64,000 nt of DNA from Microtetraspora sp. NBRC 16547 (GTDB lineage Bacteria > Actinomycetota > Actinomycetes > Streptosporangiales > Streptosporangiaceae). Positions 52,762 through 61,784 of the stretch are shown here, in pieces. The stretch lies in assembly GCF_030268965.1 (NCBI RefSeq), contig NZ_BSSE01000009.1, positions 62,001-126,000 of the forward strand, given 5' to 3'. Every line of letters starts with the position of its first letter. The first letter of the stretch is position 1. Under the pieces are notes generated by a model. That model had not been told where the DNA came from, did no database searches, and was given only the letters and a program-made list of their open reading frames with translations. A program made the translations under genes and the position numbers.

Positions 52762-53460
52762 TCATTCGGAAGGCGTCGGTGAGCATGTCCGTCGCGCCGG
52801 GGAGACCACGCCGGTCTCGTAGGCCACGATGACGAGCTGGGCCCGGTCGTGGACGGACAGCTTCGCGAGGAGGCGGCGGACGTGGGTCTTGACGGTGGAG
52901 ACGCTGACCCCCAGCCGGTCGGCGATCTCGGGGTTGGTCAGGCCACGGGCGATGAGGGCCAGGACCTGCCGCTCCCTGTCGGTCACCTGGCTCAGCTCGC
53001 GGGCGATCAACGCGTCGGTCTCGTCGCGGCGCGCGAACTCGGCGATGAGGCGGCGTGTGACAGTGGGGGCGAGCAGCGCCTCGCCAGAGGCCACGACACG
53101 GATCGCGGCGAGCAGATCGGCCGGTGGAATGTCCTTGAGCAGGAAGCCGGCGGCCCCCACGCGCAGCGCCCGGAAGACGTACTCGTCCAGGTCGAACGTG
53201 GTCAGCATGACGATGCGGACCGCGGCCAGCGCGGGGTCGGCGCGGATGAGGCGGGTCGCCTCCAGACCGTCCATGCCGGGCATGCGTACGTCCATCAGGA
53301 GGACGTCGGGCCGCAGCCGGGCAGCCGCCTCCACCGCCTGCCCGCCGGTGCCCGCCTCGCCGACCGCGACCATGTCGGGGGCGGTGCCGACCAGCATGGT
53401 GAGCGTGGCCCGCAGCAGTGGCTGATCGTCGGCGACGACCACCCGGATCGGGCCGGTCAC
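52762..53460 (-). CDS. NarL-family response regulator
   Basis: A 232-aa regulator. The receiver domain has the acidic pair in VVVADDQPLL, phospho-acceptor Asp in VLLMDVRMPGMDG, Thr in MLTTFD and Lys in FLLKDIP. The LuxR-type HTH follows (LTDRERQVLALIARGLTNPE, IADRLGVSVSTVKTHVRRLL). GTG at 53460 overlaps the stop codon of the kinase gene (GTGA), so the two form a coupled pair. The convergent gene ending at 52671 is separate. Confidence 0.92.
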   Translation of the reverse strand: MTGPIRVVVADDQPLLRATLTMLVGTAPDMVAVGEAGTGGQAVEAAARLRPDVLLMDVRMPGMDGLEATRLIRADPALAAVRIVMLTTFDLDEYVFRALRVGAAGFLLKDIPPADLLAAIRVVASGEALLAPTVTRRLIAEFARRDETDALIARELSQVTDRERQVLALIARGLTNPEIADRLGVSVSTVKTHVRRLLAKLSVHDRAQLVIVAYETGVVSPARRTCSPTPSE

Positions 53461-54638
53461 GATGCCGCCCCAGGTACGCAGGGGAGGCGGGCCAGCACCC
53501 GGAAGCCGCCTTCCGGGCGGGGTCCGACGGTGAGGCTCCCGCCGTACATCAGGCACCTCTCGCGCATGCCGATCAGCCCGTACCCACGATCGGCGGCGGG
53601 AAAGCCCGGCCCCTCGTCGGTCACCTCGACCTCCATCACGCCCGGCTCCGGCGAGGTGATCCGCACCTTGCAGTGGGCCGCGCCCGCGTGCTTGACCACA
53701 TTCGTCAGCGCCTCCTGCACGATGCGGTAGGCGGCCAAGGCCACCCCTTGGGACGGCTTGACGTCCAGGTTCACGGTCAACTCCACATCGACGCCCGCAC
53801 GGGCGGCGAGCGCACGCAGGTCCCGCAGCCCGGGCGCGGGCGCCGTCTCCGCCACCCCTGATACCCCGGGTATGGGGTCGGTGGCCCCGGAGCGCAGCAT
53901 GCCCAGCACGGCCCGTATCTCGGCCATCGCCGCCCTGCCGGTGGCCTCGATGACCCGCAGCGCCTCGCGCGCCTCCTGCGGCCGGGCCTCGGCGACCATG
54001 CCGGCGACTCCGGCTTTGAGCGTGATCAGACTCATGCTGTGCCCGAGGACGTCGTGCAGGTCCCTGGCGATCCGCAGGCGCTCGCCGGTCACCGCCCGCG
54101 CGGCCGACTGCTCGGCCGCCCGTACGGCGTGCAGCCGCTGCTCCCGGACCGCCAGGCCGGCCGTCCACGCCAGGCCCATCAGCAGCCAGCCGAACACGAT
54201 CTCTGAAAGGCCGCCCGGCCACGCGGATCCCCTGGCCAGGGCCATCGCCGCCGCGACCCCGGCCAGGGACGGGAGAAGGCAGGCGATCGCCCGCCGCCGC
54301 GGCTCCAGCGACCCGACGGCGTACAGGATGACAGCGACGGGGACGTACAGCGCCTCCACGCCCATGAGCAACCCCGCCGCGGCCCCCGCCAGCGATATGG
54401 CGAGCATCGGCACGGGCCACGACCGCCGGGCCGCGACGGGCAGGGCGGCGACGGCCACCGCTGGCAGCGACAGGACTGGCGGGCCCGCATGGGCGCTCGC
54501 GGCGAAGCCGAAGGCGACGGCGAGCACCAGCGCGGCGACGGCGTCCACGGCAACCCAGTGGACGCGGCGCAGCCGGCGCGCGAGCAGGGGGCGCGAATCG
54601 CGATCGATCACCCCTCGACCGTAAGGGGCGCAGGTCAC
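53457..54638 (-). CDS. NarL-type sensor histidine kinase
   Basis: A 393-aa HisKA_3 kinase. About five membrane helices fill the first 170 residues (VAVDAVAALVLAVAFGFAAS, AISLAGAAAGLLMGVEAL, IVFGWLLMGLAWTAGLAV). The dimerisation/phosphotransfer block is ERLRIARDLHDVLGHSMSLI with His as phospho-acceptor. The ATPase part has YRIVQEALTNVVKHAG, DEGPGFPAADRGYGLIGMRE. A later start at GTG 54611 is possible. Coupled to its response regulator. Such pairs often control ABC exporters; none is adjacent here. Confidence 0.88.
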   Translation of the reverse strand: MTCAPYGRGVIDRDSRPLLARRLRRVHWVAVDAVAALVLAVAFGFAASAHAGPPVLSLPAVAVAALPVAARRSWPVPMLAISLAGAAAGLLMGVEALYVPVAVILYAVGSLEPRRRAIACLLPSLAGVAAAMALARGSAWPGGLSEIVFGWLLMGLAWTAGLAVREQRLHAVRAAEQSAARAVTGERLRIARDLHDVLGHSMSLITLKAGVAGMVAEARPQEAREALRVIEATGRAAMAEIRAVLGMLRSGATDPIPGVSGVAETAPAPGLRDLRALAARAGVDVELTVNLDVKPSQGVALAAYRIVQEALTNVVKHAGAAHCKVRITSPEPGVMEVEVTDEGPGFPAADRGYGLIGMRERCLMYGGSLTVGPRPEGGFRVLARLPCVPGAAS

Positions 54639-54770
54639 CGGGTGAAAGAAAGTTCCTTCTCAAGGATGACCCGTCGGCGGGAACCGGCCCCGGCGTACCC
54701 TCCTGGGCCGACGCGAGGCTCATGCTCGCGTTCGATGCCGGGCGGCGACGCGTACGCCAGCGTTGAAGGC

Positions 54771-56021
54771 ATGCACAGATCACGACTCATGATCGGCGTC
54801 ACGGCGGTGCTGGCCGCCGTCGCGACCACCACGGCGGGCGCCGCCCACGCGGACGCGCCGCCCAAGACGACGGGGCCGGCCGGACCGGCGACGTCCAAGA
54901 CGACGGGATCGGCCGGACCGGCGACGTCCCCGGTGAGACTGGTCCTGCCCGCCCCGACGGGTCCGCATCGGATCGGCACGGTGGCGCTGCACCTGGTGGA
55001 CGGTTCGCGGCGAGACCCCTGGGTGCCCACGGTCGGCAAGCGGGAGTTGATGGTCAGCCTGTGGTACCCGGCGCGGAAGGCGGATCACCATCCGCTCGCC
55101 CCCTGGATGCCCGCGTCCGCCGCCGAGAGCTACCTGCGCGACATCGGCGTGCCGCCCGGCAGGCTGCTGCTGGGCACGACGCACGGACGCCAGGGCGCGC
55201 CGCTCGACGGCCGCCTCGGCCGCCTTCCCGTCGTGCTGTACTCGCCCGGGGCCAACGCCTCGCGCTCGTACGGCACCGGCGTGGTCGAGGAGCTGGCCAG
55301 CCGCGGCTACCTGGTGGTGACCATCGATCACACCTACGACGCCGCCGTTGTGGAGTTCCCCGGCGGAAGGGTCGCGAAGAACCCCCGCGGCGAGATCGCC
55401 GACTACGCCAAGGCCGCCCGGGTGCGCGCCGAGGACGTCCGCTTCGTCCTGAACGAGCTGACCGCTCTCAACGCGGGCCGCAACCCCGACGCCGAGGCGC
55501 GGCCCCTGCCCAGCGGACTGCGGGGCGCGCTGGACCTGAAGCGGATCGGGATGTTCGGCCATTCGCTGGGCGGCGCGTCCACCTCCTCGGCCATGTACGC
55601 CGATCGGCGGATCAAGGCCGGGCTCGGCCTTGACGGCGCGGTGATCGGCCCCGTCGCCGGCGCCGGGCTGGACCGGCCGTACATGGTGGTGGACACGCCA
55701 GGCAAGGGCGGGATGTCAACGAACCCGGCCCTGCGGACGTTCTGGTCGAAGCTGCGCGGGTGGCGGCTCAACGTGACCGTCAAGGGCGCCGCGCACAACT
55801 CCTTCGGCGACGATGTCCAGCTCATCCCGCTGGCCGCGCCGCTGGTCGGGCTGACGACCGAGGAGGTCACAGAGTCGGTCGGCGCCATCCCCACCGCACG
55901 CGCCCTGGCCTTCCAACGGGCCTACCCGCGGGCGTTCTTCGACCTGCACCTGCGCGGGAAGAGGAGCCCGCTCCTTGACGGGCCGACCCCCCGCTTCCCC
56001 GAGGTGACCTACACGCGCTGA
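54771..56021 (+). CDS. Secreted alpha/beta hydrolase (PAF acetylhydrolase-like)
   Basis: A 416-aa exported hydrolase. Residues 1-29 are a signal (MHRSRLMIGVTAVLAAVATT), followed by a low-complexity PKTTGPAGPATSKTTGSAGP linker. The hydrolase core has LPVVLYSPGANASRSYGTGV, YLVVTIDHTYDA, nucleophile Ser in MFGHSLGGASTSSAM, an Asp in LGLDGAV, and His in KGAAHNSFGD, in the order found in platelet-activating-factor acetylhydrolase-like and cutinase-like families. The substrate is probably a lipid or ester. It is divergent from the kinase pair at 54638. Confidence 0.85.
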   Translation: MHRSRLMIGVTAVLAAVATTTAGAAHADAPPKTTGPAGPATSKTTGSAGPATSPVRLVLPAPTGPHRIGTVALHLVDGSRRDPWVPTVGKRELMVSLWYPARKADHHPLAPWMPASAAESYLRDIGVPPGRLLLGTTHGRQGAPLDGRLGRLPVVLYSPGANASRSYGTGVVEELASRGYLVVTIDHTYDAAVVEFPGGRVAKNPRGEIADYAKAARVRAEDVRFVLNELTALNAGRNPDAEARPLPSGLRGALDLKRIGMFGHSLGGASTSSAMYADRRIKAGLGLDGAVIGPVAGAGLDRPYMVVDTPGKGGMSTNPALRTFWSKLRGWRLNVTVKGAAHNSFGDDVQLIPLAAPLVGLTTEEVTESVGAIPTARALAFQRAYPRAFFDLHLRGKRSPLLDGPTPRFPEVTYTR

Positions 56022-56133
56022 TCGCGCGCGGCGTCGTTCCTGGTCCAGCCGCCCCAGACGGCGCCTCGTCCCGTTGTCGCCCCACCCACATCTGGATCCG
56101 CGCTCGCGACGGGCAGCATTTGTCAGACGCTCC

Positions 56134-58608
56134 CTAGCGGTGTGCCGTCAGGGTGTAGCCGCCCTGGGTGCAGCCGGTGATGCGCCAGCCGCCCGGTGCC
56201 TGCCGGATGGCGACGCCCGTGAGTCCGGTACTACGGACGACCGGCCGGCCGCCGCCGGGGAACCAGACGTCGAGGCCGCACCCGGCGCCCTCGCCCTGGG
56301 CCGTGAGGCTCGCCTGGTCCGACGTGAGGCCGGTCAGGCGGCCGGGGGCGGAGCGGGGGTAGGGGCGCGAGAGCTCGGCGACGTATTCGGGGGGCGGGGG
56401 CAGGTCCTTCCCGGTGGCACAGTCCTCGATCATGAGGTTGCCGCCGGTCTCGTCCTCCGCTCCGGCGTGGGCGTCGCCGCAGGACTGCTTCCAGACCCAG
56501 AATGCGCCGCCGATGCGGTGCCGATCCTCTTGGTCGGTGTATTTCGTGATCGGGGCCGTGGCGGCATCGCCGAACCAACCCCATTCTCCCGACCAGAGCC
56601 CGGCGCCGTAGTACGCCGCCGCCCGGCTCGCCAGGTCGAAGCCGCGCTCGATGCTCGTGATGGTGAGGCCGGTGCCCTGGTCGATGGTGATCGACTCGTT
56701 GTAGAGATGAGGAGCGAAGACGAGTAGCCGGTCGTCGGTGAAGTCCTTGGGCACCGAGACCTCGAAGCCGAGACCCGACCAGAGCACGGACGGCTCGAAG
56801 AAGATCAGGTGCGGGAAGCCGCGCTTCTCGCCCGCCCTGATGGCCTTGATCGCTCGGTCGTAGTAGCGGCCGAGCAGGACGCCGGAGGTGATCGGCGGGG
56901 CCTCGCCGAAGCCGGGCTCGTTCAGCAGGTCGTATCCGGCGACCATCGGCTCACTCGCGAACCGCTCCGCCAGCATGCCCCAGGCGGCGACCAGACGGGT
57001 CTGGATGCCGTCTCTGTCCTGGTAAAAGTTGGTGAAGGCGCGGGCGACGGCCGGAGAGATATCGCGTCCGGTGAACTCGCACTTGGGGGCGCCGTCGAAG
57101 CGGTCGGCCCAGGTGGGGGCGCCGTCCCAGCCGTGCATCGGGGACCCGTTCTCGCAGGTGGCGCCGGGGGCGGCGTTGACGCCCTTGCCCCAGGCGTCCT
57201 GGTGCATGTCGATGACCGTGCGCAGGCCGTGCTTGGCCGCGGTCTCGACGGCCCAGGAGATCCTGGCGAGGTAGGCCGGGTCGTAGTGGCCGGGCCGGGG
57301 TTCCAGGGCTGACCAGGACAGGGCGAGGCGGATGACGTTGAAGCCCATCTGCTCCATGCCGGCGAAGTCGGCCTCGGTGAGCGGTCGCGTCACCGCCTTG
57401 TCTGGAAATTTCTGGAAGTAGTCTTCGAGCTGATTGACGTTCACGCCGCGCAGCAGCACCTCGTTGCCGTCGGCGTCGACGATCCTGCGGTCGGCTGAGA
57501 GCGTCAGGCCCTTGGTGCGTGGCGGCTGCGCGGTGGCGGTGCCGGGCTGCAGGAGCGGTACGGCGAGCGCCGCCGCGGCCACGACAGGCACCATCCATAG
57601 CGGCACAGAAATGGCGACGCTCTTGCGGGCCGGGAGAAGGGCGGCTCTTCGCGCCGGGAGGGTGGCGGGGAGGAGGGCGACGAGGGCTGCCGTCGCGAGG
57701 GCGAGGAGGGCGCCGAAGGAGAGCGCGGGGGCGAGGCGGAGCATGATCGCCGGTGCCCAGAACGTGTCGCCGCCCGCCAGGTCGCCGGGGAGCGCGATGG
57801 CCACCTCGACCAGGCCCAGCGTCGCGGCCGCTCCCAGCGCGGAGATCCCGGCCACGACGGCCCGCGGCGAGGTGGTGGTGCTGAGCCAGCGGTTCAGTAC
57901 CCAGGTCACCACGCCCAGCAGGGTGACGGCGGCGAGGCAGCCCAGTGGTCCCGCCTCGGGTGCCGGGGCCAGCGGGGAGTCGCCGATGGCGTACCCGATG
58001 GGTGAGCCGCCCCACCACACCCCACCGAGCAACGCACCCAAGACCACGGCCACCCCCGCCGCCACCCACCCCGGCCCCGAAGCGGGCGGGAAGAACGACC
58101 CCGGGGCAGCGGGCCCAGCGCCCGACCCTGGGGAGGGCGGGGAGGTCGAGCTCGAAGGGGGTGGAGTGAGGTGGCGGCGTAGGAGCTGCGTGAGCCAGGT
58201 GGCTGCCAGGACCGGCAGGCCGAAGACCGCCGCCTTGACGCCGGTGAAGCCGGTCGACCACGCCAGGTAGACCACATCACCGAAGGCCATCATGAGCGAC
58301 ATCATCAGCTTGGCCGCCATCGCCGACCACACCACCGCGCCCCACACCAGCAGTGCCGTATGCAGCGGGGCACGCCCGTGCGCGACCACCCACGCGAGCA
58401 CCCCGACCCCCACCAACAGCAGCGGCACGTAGACGGCCAGCGCGGCCACCTGCCAGAGCCCGGCGACGGGTAGCAGGTCGGCGCCCGTCCACGTGTACGG
58501 CGCGGCCAGCCCCGACGGGTCGAACGCCGCCCCCAGCACGATGACGGCGGCCAGCACCACGACGGCGATCGGCGACAACCAGCGATTCCTCATAGTGTCA
58601 GCGACCAT
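56134..58608 (-). CDS. Membrane-anchored GH5-type glycosidase (endoglycoceramidase-like)
   Basis: An 824-aa protein with two parts. Residues 1-370 contain about ten membrane helices (LSPIAVVVLAAVIVLGAAFD, LWQVAALAVYVPLLLVGVGV, GWVAAGVAVVLGALLGGVWW), with a Pro/Ser-rich loop. Residues 385-824 form a GH5 catalytic domain: GNEVLLRGVNVNQLEDYFQK, GFNVIRLALSWSALEPRPGH, TVIDMHQDAWGKG, acid-base Glu in YDLLNEPGFG, and nucleophile Glu in LWSGEWGWFGD. The overall pattern matches endoglycosylceramidases. The large N-terminal membrane domain is unusual. ATG at 58608 or 58593 could be the start. Confidence 0.82.
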   Translation of the reverse strand: MVADTMRNRWLSPIAVVVLAAVIVLGAAFDPSGLAAPYTWTGADLLPVAGLWQVAALAVYVPLLLVGVGVLAWVVAHGRAPLHTALLVWGAVVWSAMAAKLMMSLMMAFGDVVYLAWSTGFTGVKAAVFGLPVLAATWLTQLLRRHLTPPPSSSTSPPSPGSGAGPAAPGSFFPPASGPGWVAAGVAVVLGALLGGVWWGGSPIGYAIGDSPLAPAPEAGPLGCLAAVTLLGVVTWVLNRWLSTTTSPRAVVAGISALGAAATLGLVEVAIALPGDLAGGDTFWAPAIMLRLAPALSFGALLALATAALVALLPATLPARRAALLPARKSVAISVPLWMVPVVAAAALAVPLLQPGTATAQPPRTKGLTLSADRRIVDADGNEVLLRGVNVNQLEDYFQKFPDKAVTRPLTEADFAGMEQMGFNVIRLALSWSALEPRPGHYDPAYLARISWAVETAAKHGLRTVIDMHQDAWGKGVNAAPGATCENGSPMHGWDGAPTWADRFDGAPKCEFTGRDISPAVARAFTNFYQDRDGIQTRLVAAWGMLAERFASEPMVAGYDLLNEPGFGEAPPITSGVLLGRYYDRAIKAIRAGEKRGFPHLIFFEPSVLWSGLGFEVSVPKDFTDDRLLVFAPHLYNESITIDQGTGLTITSIERGFDLASRAAAYYGAGLWSGEWGWFGDAATAPITKYTDQEDRHRIGGAFWVWKQSCGDAHAGAEDETGGNLMIEDCATGKDLPPPPEYVAELSRPYPRSAPGRLTGLTSDQASLTAQGEGAGCGLDVWFPGGGRPVVRSTGLTGVAIRQAPGGWRITGCTQGGYTLTAHR

Positions 58609-58611
58609 ACA

Positions 58612-58624
58612 TGAGCATTGCTCA
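58612..58624. promoter_or_regulatory. Palindromic operator between GH5 and FUSC genes
   Basis: TGAGCA-T-TGCTCA, a perfect 13-bp palindrome centred on one base, immediately upstream of the GH5 start. The size fits a TetR- or PadR-type site. No regulator of this type is nearby. Confidence 0.45.
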
Positions 58625-58777
58625 CATATGAAGGGCCAGATCCACAACAGTGCGGAAGACCAGCCGAACCCGCTCGTGGCCCGCTTGGCCGTGGTCACCC
58701 TGACATTCGCCGAATGGTTCAAATCAGATCAGGGCAAATGTGATCCCAATGTCATAAAGATCCGCCATCGTGGAGGA

Positions 58778-59875
58778 GTGCGGACGTGGCTCAGTGATCA
58801 AGTGAGGAAACGGCTGGGTACGTTTGGCCTGCTTGTGCCCTCTATCGTGCAGTGTTCCGTGGGTGCCGCGCTGGCCTGGATCGTCGCCGTTCATCTGCTC
58901 GGCCACGACCACCCCCTCTTCGCGCCCATCTCCGTGATGATCTGCGTGGGTGTGGGGCTCGGGCAGCGGCTGCGCAGGGTGGCCGAGCTGGTGGTCGGCG
59001 TCAGTCTGGGCGTGGGCATCGGCGACCTGCTGGTGTCCTGGATCGGCTCGGGCCCCTTGCAGATGGCGCTCGTGATCGCGCTGGCGATGACCATCGCGGG
59101 GCTGCTGAACAGCGGTGAGCTGTTCGTGTCGCAGGTCGGGTCGTCCGCGGTGCTGGTCACCATGCTGGTGCCGGGTGCGGACTCCGGCGGGCTGGACCGG
59201 ATGGCCGACGCGCTCACTGGCGGCCTCATCGGCATCGCCGCGGTCGCACTGCTGCCCGCCAGCCCGCTCACCATCGCGGGCAAGCATCTGTCTGGCGTGC
59301 TCGACGCCCTCTCCACCCTGCTGGAACAGGCGGCGGAGGCGATCGAGAAGGGCGATATGGACCTGGCCGCCGAGGCCCTGGAGTGCGGACGCAGGACCCA
59401 GACGGCGGTCGAGGAGTTCGCGGCGGCGCTGGAGAACAGCAGGGAGATCATCAGGATCTCGCCGCTGCGCTGGCATCACCGGGCCAGGCTGGCCAGGTAC
59501 GAGACCGCCTCCGTACCGGTGGACCTGGCGCTGCGCAACGCGCGGGTGCTGGCCCGCCGCACGCTCGCGGGGCTGGGGGAGGCCAGCCCGCCGCCGGCCG
59601 CGCTGGCCGAGTCGCTGCGCGAGGTCTCGGAGGCGGCGCTGCTGCTCCAGCTCGAACTGGGGGCTGGGCGCGAACCGATGCTGGCCAGGCAGGCGTTGCT
59701 CGCCGTCGCCGCACGGGAGCGGCCCAAGAACCTGGGCTTCTCCGCGAACGTCGCTCTCGCGCAGCTGCGCTCCATCGCCGTCGATCTGCTCGAGGCGACC
59801 GGGATGGATCACGACGCGGCCTCGGCCGCCCTGAGGCCGCTGGACGAGCCGAGCGGCGAGAGCGTGCGCGGCTGA
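58778..59875 (+). CDS. FUSC-family (aromatic acid exporter-like) membrane protein
   Basis: A 365-aa membrane protein. About six helices lie in the first 190 residues (GLLVPSIVQCSVGAALAWIV, DHPLFAPISVMICVGVGLGQ, ALVIALAMTIAGLLNSGEL, LTGGLIGIAAVALLPASPL), followed by a long helical cytoplasmic region (DALSTLLEQAAEAIEKGDM). This is the FUSC/ArAE arrangement. GTG at 58778 preceded by GGAGG is preferred; an earlier ATG at 58629 would add residues that do not look coding. A candidate operator lies in the divergent spacer with the GH5 gene. Confidence 0.78.
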   Translation: MRTWLSDQVRKRLGTFGLLVPSIVQCSVGAALAWIVAVHLLGHDHPLFAPISVMICVGVGLGQRLRRVAELVVGVSLGVGIGDLLVSWIGSGPLQMALVIALAMTIAGLLNSGELFVSQVGSSAVLVTMLVPGADSGGLDRMADALTGGLIGIAAVALLPASPLTIAGKHLSGVLDALSTLLEQAAEAIEKGDMDLAAEALECGRRTQTAVEEFAAALENSREIIRISPLRWHHRARLARYETASVPVDLALRNARVLARRTLAGLGEASPPPAALAESLREVSEAALLLQLELGAGREPMLARQALLAVAARERPKNLGFSANVALAQLRSIAVDLLEATGMDHDAASAALRPLDEPSGESVRG

Positions 59876-59973
59876 GGCCGAACAGCCGAGGTGCCGCTCT
59901 GGGCGACGCGACGGGGCAGAGATTGACGGGAGGGGCACTAGGATCAGATCATCTGTGCCTGTTCTGGTGGGGG

Positions 59974-61068
59974 ATGGTGACCGAGCACACGCAGCCGGAA
60001 GGCCGCCCGCGCAATTCACTGACGGCGGCCGCGGCGACGCTGTCCCAGCTCGGGCGGCTGCGTGACCTGCCGGTGGTCCTCATGCTGGCATGGGTCGGCT
60101 GGCTGGCCATTCCGTGGCCGTTCGGCGGCCCCGGCCAGGCTCGTGGTACGGCCGACCAGCGCCTCAGCGCGGGAGATCAGCGCCCCGGCGCGGGAACATC
60201 CCCAGATCGTACGACCGGCGCCGATATCGGCGACATCCACGACACCGATGCTGAGCCGGTTGCCGATCCTGGTGCGCCGGCCGGTGACGGTCCGGGAGCT
60301 GCTGTCGCGACGGGCTGGTCGCTGCCCGCGCCGCCCGCTCAGCCGCCGCTCCTGGTCAAGCCGGAACGGCGTCCCGCGGCTTCGGTCGCGTCGAAGGCGA
60401 ATCTGTCGAATGTACGGGACCCGGACCGGCGGGAGCTGAGCGCGGGGCAACTGATCGCCGCGGAGCGGGCGCGCATCGCCGCGGAAGTGCACGACGTCGC
60501 CGGGCACGGTCTCGCCACCATCGCCATGCAGGCCGGGGTGGCCCTGCTCATGCTGGACGAGCGGCCGGACCAGGTCCGCGAGTCCCTTGAGGCGATCCGT
60601 GCCACCAGCACGAAGGCCCTCGACCAGCTGCGTTCCGCGCTCGACCTCATCGATCCCGTCGCGCCGGATCACGACCTGCCCCGTCTGATCGACGAAGTGC
60701 GGACGGCGGGGCTGCCCGTGGAGTTGCGACCGGCGGAGCCGGAGGTTCCCGCCCACCTTCAGGACACCGTCTACCGGGTCGTACGCGAGTCGTTGACCAA
60801 CGTCGTGCGGCACGCCGGTCCGACCGCGGCCCTGGTCAGCGCCGCCACGGAACCGGGCGAGTTCGTCCTGGAGATCGCCGACGGCGGGCGCGGTCCGCTC
60901 GGAACGGCCGAAGGCCGAGGGCTGGTCGGGATGCGGGCACGCGTGACCGACGCCGGCGGCGTCTTCGCCGCGGGCGCCCGCGAAGGCGGCGGCTTCCGCG
61001 TCGTGGCCCGTTTCCCTCTGTCTGCGGAGACCGTGTCCGCGGAGACCGTGTCCGCGGAGACCGTGTGA
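59974..61068 (+). CDS. HisKA_3 sensor histidine kinase
   Basis: A 364-aa kinase with one membrane helix near residue 35 (LPVVLMLAWVGWLAIPWPFG), then a 100-residue Pro/Ala/Asp-rich linker of low complexity. The kinase part has ERARIAAEVHDVAGHGLATI with the phospho-acceptor His, YRVVRESLTNVVRHAG (N-box) and DGGRGPLGTAEGRGLVGMRA. It ends in three perfect SAETV repeats encoded by a 15-bp tandem repeat. The stop overlaps the GTG of the next gene (GTGA), making a coupled two-component pair. Confidence 0.87.
   Translation: MVTEHTQPEGRPRNSLTAAAATLSQLGRLRDLPVVLMLAWVGWLAIPWPFGGPGQARGTADQRLSAGDQRPGAGTSPDRTTGADIGDIHDTDAEPVADPGAPAGDGPGAAVATGWSLPAPPAQPPLLVKPERRPAASVASKANLSNVRDPDRRELSAGQLIAAERARIAAEVHDVAGHGLATIAMQAGVALLMLDERPDQVRESLEAIRATSTKALDQLRSALDLIDPVAPDHDLPRLIDEVRTAGLPVELRPAEPEVPAHLQDTVYRVVRESLTNVVRHAGPTAALVSAATEPGEFVLEIADGGRGPLGTAEGRGLVGMRARVTDAGGVFAAGAREGGGFRVVARFPLSAETVSAETVSAETV
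61021..61065 (+). repeat. 15-bp tandem repeat, three copies
   Basis: TCYGCGGAGACCGTG repeated three times end to end (first copy TCT, others TCC). It encodes SAETV three times at the C-terminus of the kinase and ends at the GTGA junction with the regulator. Copy number could vary by slippage without breaking frame. Confidence 0.85.
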
Positions 61069-61784
61069 CCACGGGAACGCCGCATGGCGCGGCCGCACCG
61101 TACGCCGACGGCAGCCGCGTGGGCCCGTCGACGGATCGGGTCAAGGTGGCGCTGGCCGACGATCAGGCGGTCATGCGCATGGGGTTGCGGGCGCTCATCG
61201 ACCGCGAGCCCGACCTGGAGTTCGCCGGTGAGGCGGCGGACGGCGCGGCGGCCCTCCGGCTGCTGCGCGAGACCCGTCCCGACGTCCTGCTGCTCGACAT
61301 CCGCATGACCGGCATGGACGGCATCGCCACGCTGCGCGCGATCGCCGCCGACCCCGACCTCAACGGCACCCGGGTGGTCGTGGTCACCACCTTCGAGATC
61401 GACGAGTACGTGTTCGCCGCGTTGCAGGCCGGAGCCAGCGGGTTCCTGCTGAAGGACAGCGCCCCGGAGGAGCTCGCCCACGCGATCAGGGTCGTCGCCT
61501 CGGGTGAGGCGCTGCTCTCCCCGTCCGTCACCAAAAAGGTCATCGGCCGGTTCGGCCGCCACGACGTCGCTCCGGTCGAGGGCCTGGAAACGCTCACGCC
61601 GAGGGAACGTGAGATGGCCGCGTGGGTCGCCACCGGCCGATCGAACGCTGAGATCGCCAAGGAGCTGGTCATCAGCCCCGACACGGTGCGTACCCACGTC
61701 AGCCGGGCCATGGTGAAGCTCCGTGCCCGCGACCGCGCCCAGCTGGTCGTCTTCGCGGTCAGGTCCGGGCTGACGGTTCCTTGA
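61065..61784 (+). CDS. NarL-family response regulator
   Basis: A 239-aa regulator. About 25 extra residues precede the receiver, which has VALADDQAVMR, phospho-acceptor Asp in VLLLDIRMTGMDG, Thr in VVTTFE and Lys in FLLKDSAPEE. The LuxR-type HTH follows (LTPREREMAAWVATGRSNAE, IAKELVISPDTVRTHVSR). The GTG start overlaps the kinase stop. Its 3' end overlaps the convergent secY-like gene by 26 nt. The nearby ABC transporter (63256 onward) is a plausible target. Confidence 0.9.
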   Translation: MTTGTPHGAAAPYADGSRVGPSTDRVKVALADDQAVMRMGLRALIDREPDLEFAGEAADGAAALRLLRETRPDVLLLDIRMTGMDGIATLRAIAADPDLNGTRVVVVTTFEIDEYVFAALQAGASGFLLKDSAPEELAHAIRVVASGEALLSPSVTKKVIGRFGRHDVAPVEGLETLTPREREMAAWVATGRSNAEIAKELVISPDTVRTHVSRAMVKLRARDRAQLVVFAVRSGLTVP

